DNA from: Enoplosus armatus
Taxonomy: Eukaryota > Chordata > Actinopteri > Centrarchiformes > Enoplosidae
Assembly: GCF_043641665.1 (NCBI RefSeq)
Contig: NC_092181.1
Span: forward strand, 16,276,963-16,340,962
Direction: 5' to 3'
Length of the DNA: 64,000 nucleotides
How positions within the stretch are numbered: the first letter of the stretch is position 1; each line of letters starts with the position of its first letter. Position numbers and translations under genes: made by a program. Of the stretch, positions 49,126 through 63,131 are shown in pieces. The notes under the pieces are model-generated. The model made no database searches. It was not told the DNA's origin and saw only the letters and a list, made by a program, of their open reading frames with translations.

Positions 49126-49138
49126 AGGTCAAAGGTCA
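49126..49138 (+). promoter_or_regulatory. Second DR1 nuclear-receptor-like motif
   Basis: AGGTCAAAGGTCA recurs in the same dispersed repeat, 155 bases after the first copy. It lacks the ERE-type partner; CCACTGTGACATC follows instead. Confidence 0.35.
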
Positions 49139-52100
49139 ACTCCACTGTGACATCACAATGTCCTGGAAAAAATTTTCTTTGGCCGTTATTCAATGCCATA
49201 ACTCACTTTTGACTCAAAGGTCAATGGTCATCATGACAATCAAAATAAAAAATAAAAAATTTAAAATAATTTAAGAATGAATTGGGTGAGTTCAGTTTTC
49301 ACACAAATGTTGACTGGGACTACACAATGACTAAACAATAACATAGTACAGGCTTTCCTCCATCTTGTCCATTCTGCCTTTCACTTCCTGCCTCATTCTG
49401 AATTTCGATCGTCATCAGAATGACGTGACTGCAAACAACGCGTTGGAGTGTGCCAAGCTAATCGTGATCCTGTGAGTGAGTGAGTGAGTTTCACCTACAG
49501 CTCATAGAGAGGAAACAAAAGAACCACATTTTGTGTAGCTACAATCTTTAAGAATCCATCTTTACATAGTAATCCAGTACATGTGTACCTGTTTAGCCAG
49601 TACATCTATGATAATCCTTCATTAATCAGTCAAGCAATTATATTCACTGGAATCATACATAATTATGTATCATCAGTACCTTTTATTCAATTCCTCAATT
49701 CCAATGCCAAGTACTCACATGGATGTAAACTACAACTTGACTGGTTGGCGGAACAGCAGCAGACGCTAATTATAGCTTTGTTTACAAGAAAAGTCCATAC
49801 AGCACCTTTATTGAATGCACAGGGATAACAAGATAACAAGAAAAGGAGACGGCTCTGGAGGAAAAAGATCTTATGTTCCAGGTAAGTTCTGAGATCAGTC
49901 AGCGTCTGACTTGTTGCACAAACACAGCACAGGCACTCTCCACACACACACACATGGTCAGTGCGTTGATTGCTCGATACAGCTATCATGTGGATAGTTG
50001 GTATTCACTCTAATGAAAATGTCTATATGTACATTACATGTTGATAAAACTCCCACAGAGCAATGCTTTGCTTTTAATAGATGTGTTGATTGGAGTTATG
50101 TGCCATGACACCTGTCAGTGATGGCACACAATGCCGATGATTTATAATCTCGAATAACTGTTCACTATGAATCAAATTACTGTGAGTTTGTTACTGGGAA
50201 TGAGTGCATGAGGGAGACGCAGTATATGAGCCTCAGACACCAAATCTGAAGATTTAGATTTAGATCATTTTTAACAGTTGTGACGTCGCACCAAACTGAA
50301 TTGTGCTATTTGATCACAGAGTATCAGATTTATGATTTAACACCACTTATTATTGAACCCCACCATTGACAAGTTGTAATGTTTTGAATTTATTTTAACC
50401 CCCCTATTTTGCATTTATAAGCAATATATAAACAATAAAATAAATGTTTTTTAGCTCCATGTTGTAAGCAGTTTGATGATTTGTCAACAAATATAACACC
50501 TGCTCTGAAGCATGCATAACTAGTGTGTAAACACTTAATTAAGAATTGAAGACATAACATAGTTATGATTAAATATATAATGTTATCTTTTCATGAGTTT
50601 TGAACACGTTTGAACTGTTTTAAAACTGCTGGTGAATGATTTGTACATGTGTGTAAACTGTATGATTTGTTCATGTGGACAATCACACATCTATATGTTA
50701 TACAGTGTTATCAATCATTCATTAACTGTCTCTACATCAGTCATGGATGCTTCATAAGAGGAGTTATAATTGTTGACAACTGCATTAGAAAACATTTGTA
50801 ATGAAATGTATGTAACAAAAGAAGTTTCCAACTACATCGCATACATTTATATACCACTTATATATACTAACATGTATTACTATTTTTTTTACAGTTAATT
50901 CACTTCGCTTCTCACTCAGCCGAAACATTACACTGGCAAAAAAAATAGAATAAGTGCATTCCTTAATTGTATAAATTGTATTTTCATTTGTGACTGACAC
51001 AACAATAATAAATCATTGTGATTGCGTTGTTGATGGTGGTGCTGGGCTAATAAGAGTCTATGTCAGTATATCTATGTGTTTGTGCGTGTGTGTGTTTATT
51101 GCCTGTGCTCCTATTAATCAGAACCTATCACTTGTTCCTAATGGAGATAGATTATCAAGCAGGGAGACGTGACTGTCCCTGGAGAATGCCTGTGTGTGTG
51201 TGTGTGTGTGTGTGTGTGACTGTTATATACTAAATACCCCAATAACTACGTGATTTTCTGCTTGACTACTAGAGCCACCATCGTTTGTGACACCTGCCCC
51301 CAATAAGGAGGGTGAGGGTGTGTTTCTGGAGACACAGAGGTTAAGCACACTCATTTATTACACTCTATGTGTGTGTGTGTGTGTGTGTGTGTATACATTG
51401 TGTGAGTATAATTAGCTGAGACTATGCTTGCTGGCGTCCTCCACATTTATTTCCCAAACAAACAAGACTTTAACAGCACCTGTACAGGCTTCTTCTACAC
51501 GCCTGGAGGTAGAAAAGAGTTTGCCACCAGCTGCTGCAGAAGGCTTTAATCCCTCAGATACACCTATATTATCCTCGCTGCTCAGGGTAGAATATCAGCT
51601 ACATACTAATATTTCTCCCCTGCTTCCTTGAAACATGTCCTTGCACGGCTCCCCAGCATACCTCTTGGCCTCTTTGTATCTTGGAAATGTTTCAGGTGTA
51701 TTCAGCCGAGCAAAATTACCACATCAAAAGGCTACAAACTGCAGATCACATTAATTCGGCGGGAACAATATAACGTGTATGGTTTAGTGACAATAATAGA
51801 CCTAAACAAACTCCAACTGATCCTTGCCACGCATAATCCCATACTGACACGCTGTCACAAGGAGACACACACTTGTGCAAACCCATTTTACTTTCATTAA
51901 GTATCACTTAAAATGGATGAGAGCTCTCATTTCACGGCGTACTGCCACCGACTTGATATGAATGTCTCTTTAACATGGAGACAGACGCGCACGTGCATGA
52001 ACCCTCATATAAATATTCCCGGGCCTGACAGTGGTGTTAGTAGAGAGAGGGAATATTGGTGCTGCAGACTGATAATCTGATAAAACACTTCTGTTACATG

Positions 52101-54049
52101 CCTCTCAGAAGTCAGAACAGCTGCGTGAGTCGGGATAAAATCTTACATCTCACATAAGAAAGAGAGCGAGATCATGTCAAATGCAAGTGTATAAAAATGT
52201 CATCGTTTTCGTACTTATTGTTTGTATAGTTTTTTATCTCATTTTGACAAGGCTTTGATGGCTGCACAGAAAGGATCAAAATTTAATGAAATGTCCTCCG
52301 ATGTTATTTGGACCGCCGATGCCATTTGAAGGTCAGGTGAAACAACAACCAAGTTTTCTCGTCTCTAAGGGAACAAAATACTCGAAATACCCAAATAACA
52401 GCCTCCCTGCTTATTGTTCCATCTTCTTCTTTCTTCTATTGATTGTCAGCTGTCTTCTGGGTAGTCAGACTTGCTGATGACCTTTAAATTCTGTGTGTGT
52501 GTGTGTTTGTATGCCTGTGTGTGTGTGTCATTACCTCTGTGTCCAGCTGCAGCATGTGCTCTCTTTGTGTTCTGTCATGTTATCATATTTTCTCCTTTTC
52601 TTCTCATCGATTACCTGTCATCAGGCTGAAAATTGGACTTTTGTTTCACTAAGTTAGCAAATAGTGAGTTCTCTCTCTCTGTCTGTCTCTGTCTCTCTCT
52701 CTCTCTCTGTCTCACTCGCCGTCTCTCATTTTCTGTCTCTATTTTGCTTGTCTCTCTTATTTTCTAAAATATAAGATTCCTCTGTCATGCTGACATCTTT
52801 ACCTGTTTATCTCTATCTGTCCGGACGTTCACAGTTTTATATGTGAAACATTCAGTAGTTTTGGTTCTTCTTTGACTCTCCTCAGCTGCGAGGTTGTTAG
52901 ACGAGGTTGCGTAACTTATTAAATACATCCGTGTATCTGTTTCCTTTTTTTCTCAGTGCCATATAGTGCCTCTTGTCCTAGAAAGTGAAATCACATCAGA
53001 CCTGTCATAACACATCGGCTATGCATGGCTTCGTTTGTTTGTGTCTTTGTACGCCTGTTTGCGCATGCAGGTGTGTGCATTTGTGTGCACCTCGCATGTG
53101 TGTTTGTAATGTTGCTGCTACGCATGGCTGAGCGCGAGCCGGTTGTCTTGCTGGGATGCTAAACAGCAGACGAAGAGGAGGTTAAGTAGCAAGGTCAACA
53201 GAGTAGAGAGGGGAAGATATCCATCACAGGAACCAATACATTTCCGCGGACACCATGGCTATTTATTTCTATTTCGATGGAAAAGAAGACACTTTCTGCA
53301 GGTAAGCTGGCAGCCTGCCTGGGGCCAACTTGACACATCCTCTGCAGACATTTGGAGGAGAACATAGAGCCCCGAAGTAAACAAACTGACTGGGCAAATC
53401 AGCTTGAAAAGTTGTTTGCTTGGTTGCAGGAGCAAGTTTATTTATTCTTTCAAATAAGGGGTCATTCTTTCAAAGTTGTATATAGGTAAACAAATTGACT
53501 TTGTTTCATTAAAGCCATTAGAAAGAAAAACTATTTTAATTTTAATTCTAACCTTTAAGGCCAAAACATAACGATAAGAATGTCAGTGGATTGTGGTCTG
53601 ATTTTGTTGAAACCAATTAGCCAGTGAGACAATATCTCTGTCACTAGACAACGACCTGAGTGTCAGCTGTTCATGACACCATTGTCTGCATTGAAGAGGA
53701 ACATTATTAAGAGAAAATGTGTTAGCATATATTCCATTATCCTTGAATGTAATGATAATATTTATGACATCAAAGTTTCAGGGGAGCAGTCAGACAGTCA
53801 GATACATGCTCGGTTTTCAGAGTATCCATATCAGTTCCGGCCCCGTCACGCCATAATCAACAGATCTAGAGGGAGTCAGAGAACAGGCCAGTCTGATTAC
53901 AGCAGCCGACAGGTGTGGTTCACTGGTTTGAGTGAAGGGTCACTGATTCTGAGCGTTAGATGAGCTGCTTGCAAGCACTGCTGGTTTCATTTCATTAAAG
54001 CAGCAGCAGCTTCAGAATTTAATACAATACATGTACTCTTTAGTCTTAG

Positions 54050-54240
54050 TATGCAGATTTTTTTTATTGTTTAGTTTATAAAATGTCAGAAAATAGGGAA
54101 AAATGCCCATCACAGTTTTCCAGGGCCCAAAGTAATGTCTTAAAATTACTTGTTTTGTCCAACAATCTCAAAATTACTATTATGATTGCTGCCAATTTCT
54201 GTCAATCTAATTTAAAACTAAATTATTAATTGACTAACTA
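54050..54240. repeat. Teleost interspersed repeat, same class as 17930-18230
   Basis: TTTATAAAATGTCAGAAAAT then GGGAAAAATGCCCATCACAG, TTTTCCAGGGCCCAAAGTAA and ACTTGTTTTGTCCAACAATC follow the order of a widespread fish repeat with ATTAAT-rich ends, here in the opposite orientation to a typical copy. Non-coding. Confidence 0.6.
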
Positions 54241-55641
54241 TTTTATCTAATATGTACTGTATATATTTGACTCTTCAATCTCAGTTGTCCATTATTCAAA
54301 TCAAATCACTTTTCTTCAGGTAAAATAAAATGCATTGTTCTCTCCCTCTCATTCCTTCATTTTTTTAAATTTTTTTTTAAATTTTCTCTCTCTTACAGTG
54401 AAGTAAGCTGTTCGCTTGACTGTATCTTGACTTTATCTCTCTCCTCCTCCTTCCCACATGCTCTGTCACTACCCTTCTTCTGTCTTTTTTTATACCTCTC
54501 TCTGCTTCTGTTCTCCTCTCTTCTTCACCTCCCGTCTCCTCCGCCTCTAACACCTCTTGTCATTATGGCTAACTCCTGCTATGACAAGCCACGGCTTGAT
54601 CTATTTCTATCTCTTCTCAGACAAGTGTTACATGTACACCAACTGTTCATGAGTGTGTGTGTGTGTGTGTGTTCTAGGGACGGAGACATCTGTGTGCATG
54701 TATATTTACTGCATGTGTGCTCAACAGCTGTTTAGTTTAAATTTGACCATCAGCATTGAGATTCACATCGTCAGCATGCACAGTATACCGTCAATGTGTT
54801 CTCTGATGTTTCTGAAAATGGTAAGCTAACAGCACAAATGGTCCTTGATATGGAGACGACAATGGTGAGGCAGCTACTGGCTAACAAATGCACATTAAAT
54901 CGCTATGGAGACAACTGACATCTCAAGTACCAACTTAAAATAAAACTGTACTAACTTATTAACTTTGCTCTGATTGTTAAGGTCATGTCTACACTTCTAC
55001 ATCTTCCTTCAAGTTCGGACTTGAAATGACCGTGATTACATCAGCCTTTAATGGTTAGAAGTGATTAACTCCAGTGTTAGCTCCAGAACACCTCAAGACG
55101 TGTTTACCCATATACGTCTTCTGTGTGGAGGTCAGAAATGTCAGCTCTCCTCTGATATTCATGAATCCTGTGGAAATAGTTCCTCAGGTATTATGGTGCC
55201 GTGTTGTTAATGATTATGTGAATTATATGGAGTTGGAGTTTGAATGACCTATGGCTTTTACAAGTAGCCATTCAAGCTGCTGGAAGCGTTTCGTGCCTAC
55301 ATGTATTCTTTAGACCAAATCCAACTAAAGCTGAGAAGCCTGCAACTTTTGTTTCAACAATGGAGCTGTTGTTCATCTAGATAACAATTCCTACCAGAGA
55401 GTGTATGGTAGTATATTTTATTATAGCAAAAAAAGAAGCAGAGCAGCCATCTTTATCTTAAAGTGAACTAATCTCCTAAACTGTTCTTACATAAAGCTGC
55501 TAATATTCTTATATCTACAATGTATCAAATTACTATACAGTAAAATGTGAAAGATGTAGCTTGTAGTGACGAACCACAAGAAATTTGTCACCTGAATTGG
55601 TAGTTTTTCTCAGCTCAGTAGAGTTTTTTGGCATCTTTCAG

Positions 55642-56045
55642 TGCGTTGTTTTGGTTTTACAGCCCACAGCTTTACTGTTTTAGTTCAGTCTCACCGCTCT
55701 GTTTCCAGACACAAAACAGGCAGCTGTTTTCAGTGAAAAATCTCGGATTAACTTACTGTACTGACCTGCCCAGCACCAAACAGCAGACAGACACAATTAA
55801 GGACTAGTTGGTGAACATAGTGACGCATTCAGCTGCTAAAGAGCCAGATTTCACTCTCAGGAGTCAGTGGAGAGCAACACAGAGCATAAAGGAGAGTGAA
55901 TATTGGACTACATAGCCAGAAACACGACTCCAAATAAACGCTAATGTTGCTACGCGTCTGCTGGTTGAGTACATAGGCAAATATTTGCTAAAACGTTTGC
56001 CATAAGAAGGTGATCGTATATCAGTGTTGCATTCACAGGCTTGAA
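55642..56045. repeat. Teleost interspersed repeat
   Basis: ACTTACTGTACTGACCTGCC, CAGCACCAAACAGCAGACAG, GAGCCAGATTTCACTCTCAG and GAGAGTGAATATTGGACTAC match in order a dispersed percomorph repeat that I recall. No coding frame is kept. Confidence 0.5.
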
Positions 56046-58258
56046 GTGCCCCCAAAAACTGCAAATTTTATTGATCTTAGTTGAATAATTGATGTGTTAC
56101 CTGTGTTCTTGTCGTTACTATGAATTTACAATATTTTTCACATTTTGGGAGCCTTCATGTGTTTGAGTATATCATTATCCCCCACTGAGGACTCTCTCTT
56201 TTCATTTGTGACATCCTGACATTGTTGCGTCTCTCAAGAGTTTCCTTTATGGGTTATATCTATCTAACTAATCTGTCACAAAAACGTTCATCTCTCATCT
56301 CTTTTATTTTCTTTTGAAAGATGTTTCATACAATGTTTAATATCTTCTGGCACTGCTGTGGTTCAAACCAATGTAATGCAGCAGAATATAAAGTAAAACA
56401 CAAAAACGTAAAAAAGTTGATATTAAAAATGAAATGATGTATGACACAAAACAAATAATATATATTGGACCAAAGCCCATGTCCCACTATATCCCTCTCG
56501 AGCGTCCCCAACACAACACACAGCTGATTGATCTTCATAAATCCTGGATAGCTACTGTTTTTCTGGCAGCTTGTTGAGGTCAACAAGTTTGCTGTTTTTG
56601 TGTCTGTGGAGGCTATCACACTCTTATGTCTTTGCTGTTCTCTCTGTGGGGTCATCAAACACTTCACTGTAATCTCCCTGGAGACCGGGATGTATTTAGT
56701 GTGTGTATGTGTGTGTGTTAGTTAATGCAGGACCCCTGTCTGCGCTAGCCAAAAGATAGCGTGGTTTTCTTTTTGACCTCCCTTGTACCCTTCCCTCAGG
56801 GGCAAACGATCCAATCAGAGGATAAGCCTATTTCCAGACCCTCCCCCTGGGAGCAAGAAAGATCCAATCGGATAAGGGTTCATCTCAGATCAGAATCAAC
56901 AGGGGAGGTGGATAAGGGACCAAATAGACACACAACCATCAAAAGAAAGACAGAAAAGAAATAGACAAAGATGTCTACACAAAGAGTGCAAAGAATACCC
57001 TAAACAGATGTTACTTGTCATGTAATAAGTGAAAATTGAAACTACAGTGGAACTTTCTGTAAAACACACTCAACATGAGGGGGCTTACCTTGTGCATGAG
57101 ATTTCAGATAAAAACAGAGTGGGCTCCTGTTTCTCTGCTTGTGACTGCGGCAGAACCCCTCTGTGATAATTCTCAGCAAGTGGGAAAGCAAACCCACTGA
57201 AATGACAGAAATAAGAAAAGCTCACCCTGATTAAAACAAACAAAAAATTAAATGCAGCAGTCTCGGCTGGAACATGCAGAGAGAGGATGGTAAATATTGT
57301 GGTGATGCTTTAATACACCCAGACTGTGTGTCTTCTCATGCTGTTTGTGCCCTTGGACAACATTTATTTGTCTTTTCTTTAATTTTCTTATCCACATTTT
57401 TTTTTTTTGCCTTTTTGATGAGCATGTCCTCCCTCCCCGTAAACATCTCTCGTTAGGTTTCTCTTGCATGCCGCAGGTTTCGCATACAGTATTTGTGTGG
57501 GCTGTGGGCTAGTGTGGCGCACAAGGCGCACAAACACCATTGTCACCAATGTCACTTTCATCTGGGCGGGCTTCTCTTCACTTCAGTCTCGTGCTTTGAA
57601 GATACAGAGAGACTTTAATTCCCTCTTTTTTCTCACTTTGACACCCAAATATGTAGAGAGACACACATACACCCAAACATTCAGCACTGAAAAGCTTCAT
57701 TTGCATACGAGTTTTATCCCTACAGGAACTATTGTGATCTATGAAGCATCTCCTTCTGTTTAATTGTTTTGTTGCCCAGAGGATGTAATGATTATGCATG
57801 CTACAACATGCCTAAGTGATTGTCTTTGTGCACGTCAATATTTGTGTTGGGGAAAATATGTGTACAGAAAGGGCTTATGTGTGTGTGAGAGAGAGCTGCT
57901 GTTGTGGTCCACAAAGTCTAAGTCTCAGGGAATGTTGCTGTTGGGGGCTTTTACTTCGTTGTCTATACTGTAGCTGCGATCCTGTCAAAGAATGGCACAT
58001 CCTCCAGAATTATATCAGTAGGATGTGGGCGAGCTAGAGAATTTCTTTTGTTACTAGACAGATGTTTTTGAATCTATATACCCGTTTTATGAAAATCTGG
58101 CTGCCATACATCGAGTGTTAATGTGTATTTGCATGCCCGTGTGTGTGTTTTCCTGCATTGCTAAGGGCAACAAATGTCCTTTATCACTGTCAAAATGCCA
58201 AATAAGTTATCAACACCTCTCCGCCTGCTGCTGTGACATCTATGCCCACACATATACA

Positions 58259-58277
58259 GACACACACACACACACAA

Positions 58278-58321
<44 letters not shown>
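58259..58321. repeat. CA microsatellite, about 31 units
   Basis: A long CA run with one ACC interruption near 58277. Confidence 0.9.
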
Positions 58322-58325
<4 letters not shown>

Positions 58326-61300
58326 GCAGGCAGACAGTATTACTCAGACACACAAAACTGGCTGAAGTAACACTGTGTACATTTTATTAAGGTGAAAGTG
58401 AATTTGGCATTTGAATGAAATGCATCATTTGTTGTAAAATATGTGTGTTTCGTACACTTGGTTCTCTGTTTACGTGTGTACCGTGTGCATTAATGCTTTT
58501 GGCATTTCTCCACTGTCAGTTAAAAACTGTTCTCTGGTAGAAATGTAGATTTTCACCTTTGTGACACACAAACACTCACTCAGCTGTATCGACTGGTGTC
58601 TTACTTCGGAAGCCTGAGGCAGTTGAGTGGGTTGGATTTCAAAAAATTCTACTACTTTGCTACTTTGGACAGTGATACATTGCATTAATTAGCAGTGCCA
58701 AATGAAAGGATTAGACTGATTTCTAAAAAAAACTTGGAGACGGAAAATCACTCACAGGCATACAGAATGATATGCACACAATACAAAGATAACCTTCTTA
58801 TTACAGCTGTGTTGTGTTAGCAAACCTCACACAATACAGAGCAAAAGCTTTCCATTGCAAAGGGATGCACGACTTCTAACATACATGACATTAAAATTAA
58901 AAATATACAAACTTGAAAATCAATTGTCCAATTGTGTTCTTCAGATTGACTTCCAGAGCAATAGTCACCACAGCCATGGAAGAAAACCTTCGTCTCTGGT
59001 AATGATGGAGCCTTCAAACGACAAGAAGACATGAAGATAAACAGGAAAATGGAGGAGAGGAGAGTTTGTCTTTGAGTTTGTTTTGTCCTTTGAGTCTGGT
59101 TGAGTCTCACCATCCATCAAATAACATGATCCTAGACACTCTGTTGCTAGTTTTATTCATCTCCAGCCCTTTCCGGGTTTTATTCCAAGGTTTAACAGAC
59201 AAATGTAGAAGTGCAGGTACATACACAGATTGTACCCCGCCCAACTCTCACACACACACACACACATTGGAAACTTCAGTAATGGAGGGTCCTCACTGCA
59301 GGGGATAGTAAGAATAATTAAATATTTAACCCTTCCCATCTTGCTCTCTCACGCACATTCTCTCCTCTTTCTTGGCAAATCTCCAGCACACACAAACAAT
59401 GTGTCTTCAGAGCCACTTTTCTGTTTTACTTTTTTCAAGCGGTGCAGCTATTAGAGAGTATTTGTTAATAAATTCCACTGGCCCCAGTTGTATGGTCATT
59501 AAAGTGTAAAGTAAATGTAATAATGTAAGTAAAGTTTAATGGAATATAAATAATGTAATGAGCAAAAGTGATACTGTACTGTTATACCTTGAGGGGTCCT
59601 GACGAAATAATACCAGACGAGAGAAAGCAGAATGATGTCTCCATTAATCCATTATTTTCTATAATGTGCATATGCTGCAGGCTACTGACTGCAGGAAAAA
59701 GAGAAGCTTTGTTACTTTTTTTTGTCAGTTTAGGTTTGGGTCAGTGAGAGCAATCACAGGAGAGTTAACCATAGCATTTTAGCTGACCGTCCTTAACCAC
59801 ACATGAACCATATTTTATTTGCCTTAACACAGCATTTCCCTAACTTTAACCATACTGTAGTTAACGTGCTCAGAAATTGTACAAAAGGAAAATGACGAGT
59901 GCTTCTCCCTCCTCTCTTGCCCTCTTTATCTCTTTATCTCACTCTTTTATTAGACCAGTCAGATATTTGGTAAAGCAAATGTCACTTAAACGTGAATAAC
60001 TTAAAAAAAAGGAAAAATTCCTGACCCTGATAGAAAGTCATGTTCACCAAAGCAGAGCAGCATTCAACCGGCGTTTGTCTCTGGTCAGGAGGAAGGTTTT
60101 GAACTTAGTCGAACAACATGCGTTGACCCTGTCGGATCAAGTGCAAGTGCAGCTTTAACCCCCTTCAGTCTGCAGTCTGAAAGAGATATAAAGATCTCCT
60201 TTCCACTTGGGGCCTTTTCTGCTGCACAGCACAGAGAGATGCTTTCAACATCTAGACCTTTACATCTTTGCACCTCACTGAGGATGAGATTACAGTAAAA
60301 TGTCCACAGAGCAGATCTTATGTTACAGACGTGCCTTGCACATTGCACTTGCACAAAGGTTAAAATTCAGCAAGCCATCACAGTTTCATCTCATTAATCC
60401 CAGCCCTATGAAACCATCTCTGACTTTCCTCTTTGCTCTTTAGCCTGGACTGAATATTCCTCCACTGCTTCTACAAAAACAAGGCAAATTAAAGGATTTT
60501 TTAAGAGCCTGAAATGAACTTTGCAGGGTTATTGATAAATAAATTAAGTTCTTTTGACATTTGGAAGAACACCCTTCCAGCTCTGAGAAATATAGCTTCA
60601 TTACACCATTGTATTATTGAAAGCTTTCCATCAAGTTTTTAATATCTTCTTACATCATAAATGTATGTGTTTGATGTATCTTAATGAATTGGAATGTACT
60701 TCGTTATTCCACTGATGCAAAATCAGTGTAATACCAGCCTGAATATTTAGCGGGCAAGTGAGCTGTGAAGGTTTGGAAACTGCACAGTCAAACACACATA
60801 CACCTTTTTTCCTTTTCTTCCTGCACACAAGGAGAGGGTCTCTGTCTTCCATACATGTGTAATTATCAAGCCTGGTGGAGTCTGGTCTCTGTGATCATGG
60901 TAGTGATTAATTCATACACCTCATCCTCACTGTGTGCGTGTGTGTTTCTGGTGCATACATTTGTCTAAATTCTCAGAATGCAAACTTAAACTATAATGAG
61001 TCTGGCTCTTGGGTTATTTTCTTTTTTCTCACATTCACGGAAAGTGGTCTCAGTTGTAATACAAATGGAAAAAAACACATTAGTTCCATGTAGTGGTGTG
61101 TAACAGCAAACGAGGCAGATTCATGATAATGGCCCAAACAGCTGATAGCAGAAGTACAACTATGATCTAAATATATAGGTCAGATTGGGGCTCATTAGTG
61201 GTTCATAACCAAGTGCCTTAACTCTGCAGGGAATAGTAATAATAGAGCGCATGTTTATGGATGAGATTCACTGCATGTATGTTCTCTTGTGAAGCCGCAG

Positions 61301-62750
61301 CATGGCATGGGCTGGTGTCCAACTACTCACACAAATGTGACATTGGTAAATTAATGACGAAGTGATACAGCTGGGGTGGCGGTGGTAAATAAATTAGGCC
61401 TCACGAGCGAGCTTTCCTTAGAGATTTCAGACTTCAGAAGGAAGGGAAGAAGAAAGGGACAGAGGCAGGGAGGAGCAAGAGCGATTGAGGAGGAGTGGAA
61501 CGCACTGAGATAGATGAGCAGAAACAATTTTGAGATTTTTCTCCCCTTTCTTCCCCTCTCTGTCCTCCCTTTCTTCTTCTTTTCATTTCTATCCCTTCAA
61601 GTTTTTCCTCACTCTCCGTCTTTCCTTCTCCCTGCAACACCCCACCCCTCCTCTCCCTTTCTAACTAAATGCTTTTCTGTCTGCCCCAGCCTGCACTCCA
61701 AGTCTGTCAGATCTCCTTTGAGAAACCAGGAGGTGAAGGGGGGGGGGCAAGAGAGGAAGATACAGCTACAGTTTCAATATTAAGATGGGATACAATTTCA
61801 ATAATAGAATTCCACCTCAGATCTCTTCCTCTCTGCCTCTCTCTCAGGGAGCCTTGCTGTCAGATTGTGTTTTCACTTGGACGGGTTAAACTGAGGGCTA
61901 ATCCATCTTTGCTCCGTTGAGGACGCACACACAAAACAACATAATCTTGACATCATGTAGCCTCTTTAACACTTGGAAATTCAGATGAAGATGCCTACAG
62001 CTTTTGAAAGTCATGGCTCCCCTTCTGGGAGAGTTGGTCCTGACTGTCTGCCAAAGGAAAGAAAATCACGCTTGGGTTGTGCACACAGTGAAGGTGACTT
62101 ACACCTTCGGAAACACCTTGATGCACACAGACACACATTACCTATACTGTCTTCTGAGTACTTCCAGGATGGTTAGTATATTTGAAAAGTGGCTTGACTC
62201 ATGTGGTGAGACTGCTCTTCATTTACACTCCCTGCTCTTTCCGCATCACTGCAAGACAGAATCCCTCTTTTCTTTTCTCTGATGTTTCATCCCAGTTTCT
62301 CCTCTCTTCATTCTAATTCATAGATCTCTAGTTTTGGACAGCTGTGCTACAAACCTCATCTGCAGGTGCAAGCTGGCACTAATGGACTGAAGAGCTCGAG
62401 CTAATTTTTAATAAGCTGTGTTGTAGCTGTCACAGTGCTAACCCGTGCTCTGTAGGAGTAGCTTGCGTGCTGGCCAAACACACTCTAGTTTCTGCACGTC
62501 TATGTGTTCAATCCTTCTGGCACAATATATTTGTAGTTAGTTGTGAAGCGAATCTAAGATACCATTGCCCCCCTCTTCTGTTGCACTGTGTAGCCCAGGC
62601 CTCTGAGGGTAAGCATGCTAGCATAAGTTAAACTAAGAGCATGCTAACTAGCTAACAATTGGACGTTCCAGGTCTTTTATTTTTTCAGGGCATACCGACA
62701 TCATTCACATCCAGTCCAAATTCAGTTATATTCTACTTCAATTACCCAAA

Positions 62751-62754
<4 letters not shown>

Positions 62755-62788
<34 letters not shown>
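62755..62788. repeat. TG microsatellite
   Basis: About 17 TG units followed by a run of G. Confidence 0.9.
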
Positions 62789-62791
<3 letters not shown>

Positions 62792-62834
62792 GGGGGGTTA
62801 TTGATTGATTATTAACTTATTATTTTAATTTGTC

Positions 62835-63131
62835 TGTAGGAGGACCTTCCTGTTTAGTTCCTGTACAGTTGCATTGGCTGCAGAATGTGCTAGCTGCCCA
62901 ATAACCATGGGCCATGCCTAGATTTTTTTTCTTTGGTTGATTGCTGAGTCTTCTTATGTTGTTTTGACAGGTTTTTATAAGTTTATTTATTTTTGAACTT
63001 TGTACATAGTTTTTCCATATGCCACATCGACAACCAGCCTGAACTGTGCTGTTTTGTCTGGTTCAAACGAGCAATAAACCACCACACAAGGTGAAGATTA
63101 TTCCTTCCTCCATCACCGGGCCGATCCTTAC
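62835..63131 (+). mobile_element. Possible solo LTR or retroelement 3' end
   Basis: The segment starts TGTAGGAGGACC and ends CCGATCCTTACA, with TG...CA ends that are weakly inverted. It contains a sense AATAAA (GAGCAATAAACCACC, about 63072) followed by a C-rich end, as in LTR R-U5 regions. I see no matching target duplication and no neighbouring coding region, so this is tentative. Confidence 0.3.

Larger units (their letters stand above)
48745..49480. repeat. Dispersed teleost repeat rich in AGGTCA half-sites
   Basis: It contains CCTTCTCGTGAACGGGATAT, CTCGGGAACGCCTTGAGGGA, ATTTCTTCAAATTTGGCACA and repeated CAAAGGTCAAAGGTCA words, an arrangement I recall as a common repeat in fish genomes. 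No protein is encoded. Its family is unknown to me. It carries two DR1-type and one ERE-type arrangement of nuclear-receptor half-sites (48971-48992 and 49126-49138). Confidence 0.6.
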
